NCBI GenBank assembly: GCA_015056735.1
Contig: SVFT01000006.1
Coordinates: 107,377 to 171,376 of the forward strand
Direction: 5' to 3'
Length of the DNA stretch: 64,000 bases
Source: Lachnospiraceae bacterium
GTDB taxonomy: Bacteria; Bacillota; Clostridia; Lachnospirales; Lachnospiraceae
Position numbers and translations under genes: made by a program. The notes beneath the pieces were generated by a model. That model saw nothing but the letters and a program-made list of their open reading frames with translations. It was not told the DNA's origin and did no database searches. Each line of letters starts with the position of its first letter. Position 1 is the first letter of the stretch. Below are positions 61,376 through 64,000 of the stretch, piece by piece.

Positions 61376-61870
61376 ATGGACAACTTTATGGAAAAACTGG
61401 CACAGCGATTCAACGCATCCGAGATAATCAAAGCGAATTCACAGGCAGAAGCAAAGGAGATCGAGAAGCTCCGCCGTCAGATCGCAGAGTATGATCAGGT
61501 GATCCAGCAGATGCGCCAGCTTCATCTGAAGAATGCGGAGATGACAGAGACATTCCGCAAGCTTGTCGAGCAGGCCGAGCAGAATGCAGCGGCAAAGAAG
61601 GAAACGGAGGATCCCGAAGAGATCCGCAAACGGGAAGAAGAGCTTCGCCGCCAGAGCGAAGATTTCATGCATAAAGAGAGCGTTAAAGTATATCGCAACG
61701 TGCAGGCAGCCGTAAAGGATGAGCTGCAGACACAGACCGCCGATCTGATGGTCGCAATCGAAGATGCAAAGGCCGGAAGGGCAGCAACCCTTGTGTTTGC
61801 GATCCTTGCATTCCTTCTTGGCGCAGCAAATCTGACACTGCTCCTGCTTCAGATGTTTCATATTCTGTAG
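61376..61870 (+). CDS. Coiled-coil protein with C-terminal membrane anchor
   Basis: A 164-residue protein. Residues 1-120 are charged and helical, with heptad-like runs (EKLRRQIAEYDQVIQQMRQ, IRKREEELRRQSEDF). A membrane segment forms the end (about 138-163, ATLVFAILAFLLGAANLTLL). A tail-anchored coiled-coil of this sort could be a division or scaffold protein; no family is recognised. AAAGGAG lies 7 bases before the start. The flavin reductase gene follows 9 bases later. Confidence 0.75.
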   Translation: MDNFMEKLAQRFNASEIIKANSQAEAKEIEKLRRQIAEYDQVIQQMRQLHLKNAEMTETFRKLVEQAEQNAAAKKETEDPEEIRKREEELRRQSEDFMHKESVKVYRNVQAAVKDELQTQTADLMVAIEDAKAGRAATLVFAILAFLLGAANLTLLLLQMFHIL

Positions 61871-61879
61871 GAGGATCTC

Positions 61880-62515
61880 ATGAGCAAAGAGATATGGCGT
61901 CCGGGCAATATGCTCTATCCGCTTCCTGCCGTTCTCGTCACCTGTACCGATCGGGAAGGCAGAGCGAATGTGCTGACGATTGCCTGGGCGGGCACGATCT
62001 GCTCGAACCCTGCGATGGTGTCGATCTCGGTGCGAAAAGAACGCTTCAGCCATCACATGATCAAAGAGACGGGCGAGTTTGTGATCAATCTCACAACAGA
62101 AGCGCTTGTGCGTGCGACGGATCTTTGCGGCGTCAGGAGCGGACGCGATATCGATAAGTTTGAGGCGGCGCACCTGACCAAGACGCCTGCGAGCGTGGTA
62201 TCGGCGCCTCTCATCGAAGAGAGCCCTGTATCGATCGAGTGCAGGGTGAAGCAGATCCTGGAACTCGGGTCGCATGATATGTTCGTTGCGGAAGTTGTTG
62301 CAGTTCATGCGGACAGGCAATACATGGATGAGAAGGGACGCTTTTCTTTGGAAAATGCACATCCGATCGTCTATTCCCACGGCACATATTTTTCCCTCGG
62401 GAAGGAGCTCGGCACGTTCGGCTACAGTGTCAGAAAGAAAACAACGAAGAAAAAACCAAACCGCCATGCGCGTTTGATATGTACCCAGAATCCTGGACAC
62501 ATATTTATGAACTAG
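61880..62515 (+). CDS. Flavin reductase-like FMN-binding protein, 3' end altered by IS
   Basis: A 211-residue protein of the flavin reductase-like family. LPAVLVTCTDREGRANVLTI near 16, WAGTICSNPAMVSISVRKERFS near 36, and GEFVINLTTE near 73 form the split-barrel FMN site. The last 12 or so residues (ICTQNPGHIFMN) are read from sequence that appears to be the end of the adjacent IS3 element; relatives normally end in a short basic tail like the SVRKKTTKKK seen here. The active part is complete, so the protein may still work. AGGAGG precedes the start. Confidence 0.85.
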   Translation: MSKEIWRPGNMLYPLPAVLVTCTDREGRANVLTIAWAGTICSNPAMVSISVRKERFSHHMIKETGEFVINLTTEALVRATDLCGVRSGRDIDKFEAAHLTKTPASVVSAPLIEESPVSIECRVKQILELGSHDMFVAEVVAVHADRQYMDEKGRFSLENAHPIVYSHGTYFSLGKELGTFGYSVRKKTTKKKPNRHARLICTQNPGHIFMN

Positions 62516-63399
62516 GCTGAACACATGGATGCTATCCTGTATTGTACAGGTGGCATCCATTTTGTTTTTGCCTGAATTCTTTTGTTATTGTAGTAGTCTA
62601 TATATTCTTCAACTGCCTTTGAGAATTCTTCAAAAGAAGAATAGTCTTTCTCATAGCCATAATACATTTCGTTTTTTAATCTTCCAAAGAATGTCTCCAT
62701 AATGCAGTTATCATAGCAGTTACCTTTTCGAGACATTGATTGGATAATACCATGTTCTTGCAAGGCGTTTCTATAGCGAGCATGTTGATACTGCCAGCCT
62801 TGATCCGAATGGAATATAAGGCCGCTGAGATTAGGAAATCTATCAAATGCCTTTTCAAGCATACGATGGATCTGCTCTAGATTTGGACTCATTGACAGGT
62901 CATAAGATATAATCTCGTTTGTGTTCATATCAAGGATTGGCGAAATGTAGCATTTTCCCCAATTGAAATTAAACTGAGATACATCGGTTGTCCATTTCTG
63001 TAATGGTGCTGTTGTGCTGAAGTCTCTATCTATTATATTATCAGCAATTATACCTACTTCGCCCTTATAAGAGTGATATTTCTCCTTTGGTCGTTTGCCT
63101 GCTAATCCTGCTTCATGCATAAGACGTTGAACACGCTTATGATTTATTTTATATCCGCGATTTATCAGCTCCTGATGAACCCGTCTAACACCATATCTGC
63201 GTTTGTTCAACTCAAAAATAGCTTTAATTTCTTCTAGTATTTCTTGATTGCGTTCTGCTACGACATTGTCTTTACCAATCTCAAAATAATAGGTAGATTT
63301 AGCCATATGCATAGCTTTAAGAAGATATTTTAATTGGTATCCTTTTCCCCTGAGTTCTTTGATGATTGCTGCTTTTTCGCCTTGAGTTGCGCAGCCCAT
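62512..63399 (-). CDS. IS3-family transposase OrfB (DDE integrase)
   Basis: 295 residues from the ATG at 63399. An HTH_21-type segment (RRYGVRRVHQELINRGYKIN) is followed by the rve integrase core: first Asp in KWTTDVSQF near 138, second in IFHSDQGWQYQ near 198, and Glu in METFFGRLKNEMYY near 235. It is normally made as an OrfAB fusion by -1 frameshifting. Its stop codon overlaps the flavin reductase stop on the other strand. A perfect-looking stem (ATGGATGC with GCATCCAT, 62525-62562) lies over its last codons. Confidence 0.93.
   Translation of the reverse strand: MGCATQGEKAAIIKELRGKGYQLKYLLKAMHMAKSTYYFEIGKDNVVAERNQEILEEIKAIFELNKRRYGVRRVHQELINRGYKINHKRVQRLMHEAGLAGKRPKEKYHSYKGEVGIIADNIIDRDFSTTAPLQKWTTDVSQFNFNWGKCYISPILDMNTNEIISYDLSMSPNLEQIHRMLEKAFDRFPNLSGLIFHSDQGWQYQHARYRNALQEHGIIQSMSRKGNCYDNCIMETFFGRLKNEMYYGYEKDYSSFEEFSKAVEEYIDYYNNKRIQAKTKWMPPVQYRIASMCSA
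62525..62562 (-). other. Hairpin at the end of orfB
   Basis: ATGGATGC pairs with GCATCCAT and, inside, CCTGTA with TACAGG around TTG. It is within the coding end of orfB and may limit read-through into or out of the element. Confidence 0.55.
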
Positions 63400-63893
63400 T
63401 TTTGTTGCCTCAAGGCGATCCTTTTTTTTATTACTTCATTCTCGGCTTTTATATATTCGTTTTCCGCTCTTAAGCGAATTAGTTCTTCTCGTTCAGATTC
63501 AGTAAGTGGTCTTGGATTAGTTGACTTTTTCATATCAGGAACTTTAGGTGGACGTCCTTTCTTATTATCTACTAATCCATTATATCCGTGTATTTTATAC
63601 TTTTTAACCCATTGGTAAAGCTGGCCTGTACTAATACCGGCTTTTAGTGCAATATCAGTTCTTGACTTACCAGAAATGACTTGCGAAACAAGCTCAAGCT
63701 TTTCTTCTGGTGTCCAAACCTTGTTAAAAGCTTTATGTTTTAAGACTTCTGGGCCATTAGCCTCAACCATGCGTGCCCATTCTCTAACATTTTTCTTAAA
63801 GCGTTCCTCCGTTGTGTCATTGGGTGTATCAGGATATTTACCTGATTTATACATGTCAACACAAAATAATTTGAATTCGTAACTATAACGCAT
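63330..63893 (-). CDS. IS3-family transposase OrfA
   Basis: 187 residues. The start at 63893 follows AAGGAGGG; a longer reading to 63938 would begin in the adjacent repeat. Two helix-turn-helix regions are seen: FKLFCVDMYKSGKYPD with VREWARMV, and TDIALKAGISTGQLYQWVKKY near 85. A leucine-zipper-like stretch (LIRLRAENEYIKAENEVIKK) ends it. OrfA binds the IS ends and regulates; it overlaps orfB by 70 bases. Confidence 0.92.
   Translation of the reverse strand: MRYSYEFKLFCVDMYKSGKYPDTPNDTTEERFKKNVREWARMVEANGPEVLKHKAFNKVWTPEEKLELVSQVISGKSRTDIALKAGISTGQLYQWVKKYKIHGYNGLVDNKKGRPPKVPDMKKSTNPRPLTESEREELIRLRAENEYIKAENEVIKKRIALRQQKWAAQLKAKKQQSSKNSGEKDTN
63421..63429 (-). other. Programmed -1 frameshift site of the IS
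   Basis: On the reverse strand eight A followed by G (A AAA AAG heptamer) lie in the orfA/orfB overlap. Slipping back one base changes IKKR to a KKD reading that runs without stop into orfB, as in other IS3 elements. Confidence 0.85.
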
Positions 63894-63929
63894 AAAAATA
63901 CCCTCCTTACTAGTTTGTCCAGTTGAACC

Positions 63930-63971
63930 GACCCCCAAAAGTTAGACCTAAGCATCTAACTTTTGGGGGTC
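63930..63971 (+). repeat. 17-base perfect inverted repeat with T-run
   Basis: GACCCCCAAAAGTTAGA (63930-63946) faces TCTAACTTTTGGGGGTC (63955-63971) with an 8-base loop, then GTTTTTT. As RNA it is a very strong terminator-like hairpin; as DNA it may be two insertion-sequence ends facing each other or one IS end with a protective hairpin. Confidence 0.85.
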
Positions 63972-63978
63972 GTTTTTT

Positions 63979-64000
63979 ATGGGCAGACAAAAATATAGTT
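63979..64000 (+). CDS. Start of a second transposase gene (partial)
   Basis: ATG at 63979 reads MGRQKYS to the window edge. Short as it is, the start is typical of IS3-type OrfA proteins, and it lies directly behind an IS-like end. No ribosome site is evident because the hairpin T-run occupies that place. Confidence 0.4.

Larger units (their letters stand above)
62480..63923 (-). mobile_element. IS3-family insertion sequence (IS150-like group)
   Basis: An AT-rich element with overlapping orfA and orfB on the reverse strand. The end beyond orfB appears to be TGTACCCAGAATCC at 62480; CTGGACA at 62493-62499 is mirrored by TGTCCAG at 63916-63922 before orfA. Beyond 63922 the mirror stops abruptly where another end-like sequence (TGAACCG) begins, so the outer boundary there is uncertain. 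Base composition differs sharply from the flanking genes. Confidence 0.7.

Noticed and set aside
61439..62560. A 373-residue reverse frame over the coiled-coil and flavin reductase genes
   Set aside because: Crosses two genes with good ribosome sites and the IS edge; composition is antisense-like.
1..64000. CRISPR arrays, prophage or restriction-modification and defence genes
   Set aside because: No regularly spaced repeats, cas, phage structural, methylase or nuclease genes were seen in either strand; the only clear mobile DNA is the IS pair at the right edge.

Overview
The window reads as chromosomal DNA of an anaerobic Firmicute of the class Clostridia, most likely a Lachnospiraceae-type organism. 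The evidence is a type III glutamine synthetase, a T-box leader on ileS, an FtsEX-PcsB/CwlO wall module, CdaR-type and FCD-type regulators, a non-mevalonate isoprenoid gene (ispE), Gram-positive style lipoproteins, strong AGGAGG-type ribosome binding sites, and many small conserved proteins typical of that family. Base composition is near half GC by eye, except in the last 1.5 kb (insertion sequences) and around 41.0-41.3 kb, which are clearly AT-rich. No name for the species can be given from the sequence alone.

Layout. 1-4.3 kb: end of glutamine synthetase, a zinc-ribbon membrane protein, a lone tRNA-Gln(CUG), an acyl-ACP thioesterase with a CvfB-like S1 protein, a 77-residue protein and a CPBP protease. 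4.4-9.7 kb: CdaR-like regulator, ftsE, ftsX, an M23 peptidoglycan hydrolase with a PcsB-type coiled coil, and a C-terminal processing protease. 9.7-19.8 kb: pncB (reverse), then a T-box controlled eukaryotic-type ileS, glycogen phosphorylase and an aconitase-family hydratase. 19.9-27.3 kb: a calcium-loop protein, a lipoprotein built like GH9 cellulases but lacking the catalytic motif, ddl, murF, plsC (reverse) and a MATE exporter. 27.3-31.5 kb: a conserved cytosolic protein (reverse), the ispE-GntR-murI-DUF1934 operon and a small membrane protein (reverse). 31.6-41 kb: cardiolipin synthase, a trigger-factor-like lipoprotein overlapping asnS, a second PcsB-type hydrolase (NlpC/P60), a diguanylate cyclase, and trkA-trkH (reverse).

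41-45.1 kb holds a TRAP transporter (dctPQM) followed directly by a cytoplasmic glycerophosphodiester phosphodiesterase, with a sigma-54-like element upstream; together they suggest import and cleavage of a glycerophosphodiester. 45.2-54.8 kb contains a PAP2 protein, a bacterial SUV3-type RNA helicase, a tight SdpI-GGDEF-HAD-hybrid histidine kinase cluster, and a reverse-strand protein joining a LacI-type sugar-sensor fold to GGDEF. 55-61 kb: DUF3048 protein, SurA-like lipoprotein, a UDP-sugar pyrophosphorylase/galE pair, hemolysin III, and a small alarmone synthetase. 61.2-64 kb: direct repeats of response-regulator type, a coiled-coil membrane protein, a flavin reductase whose 3' end runs into an IS3-family element, and the start of a second insertion sequence.

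The cell-envelope theme is strong: FtsEX with two candidate partner hydrolases, Ddl, MurF, MurI, PlsC, Cls, PAP2 and UDP-sugar genes are all here. Three diguanylate cyclases without any EAL or HD-GYP gene point to c-di-GMP signalling whose degradation lies elsewhere. The least explained items are the TRAP-phosphodiesterase operon, the SUV3-type helicase, the sugar-sensor-GGDEF fusion, the degenerate GH9 lipoprotein, and the frameshifted AT-rich remnant at 41.1 kb.
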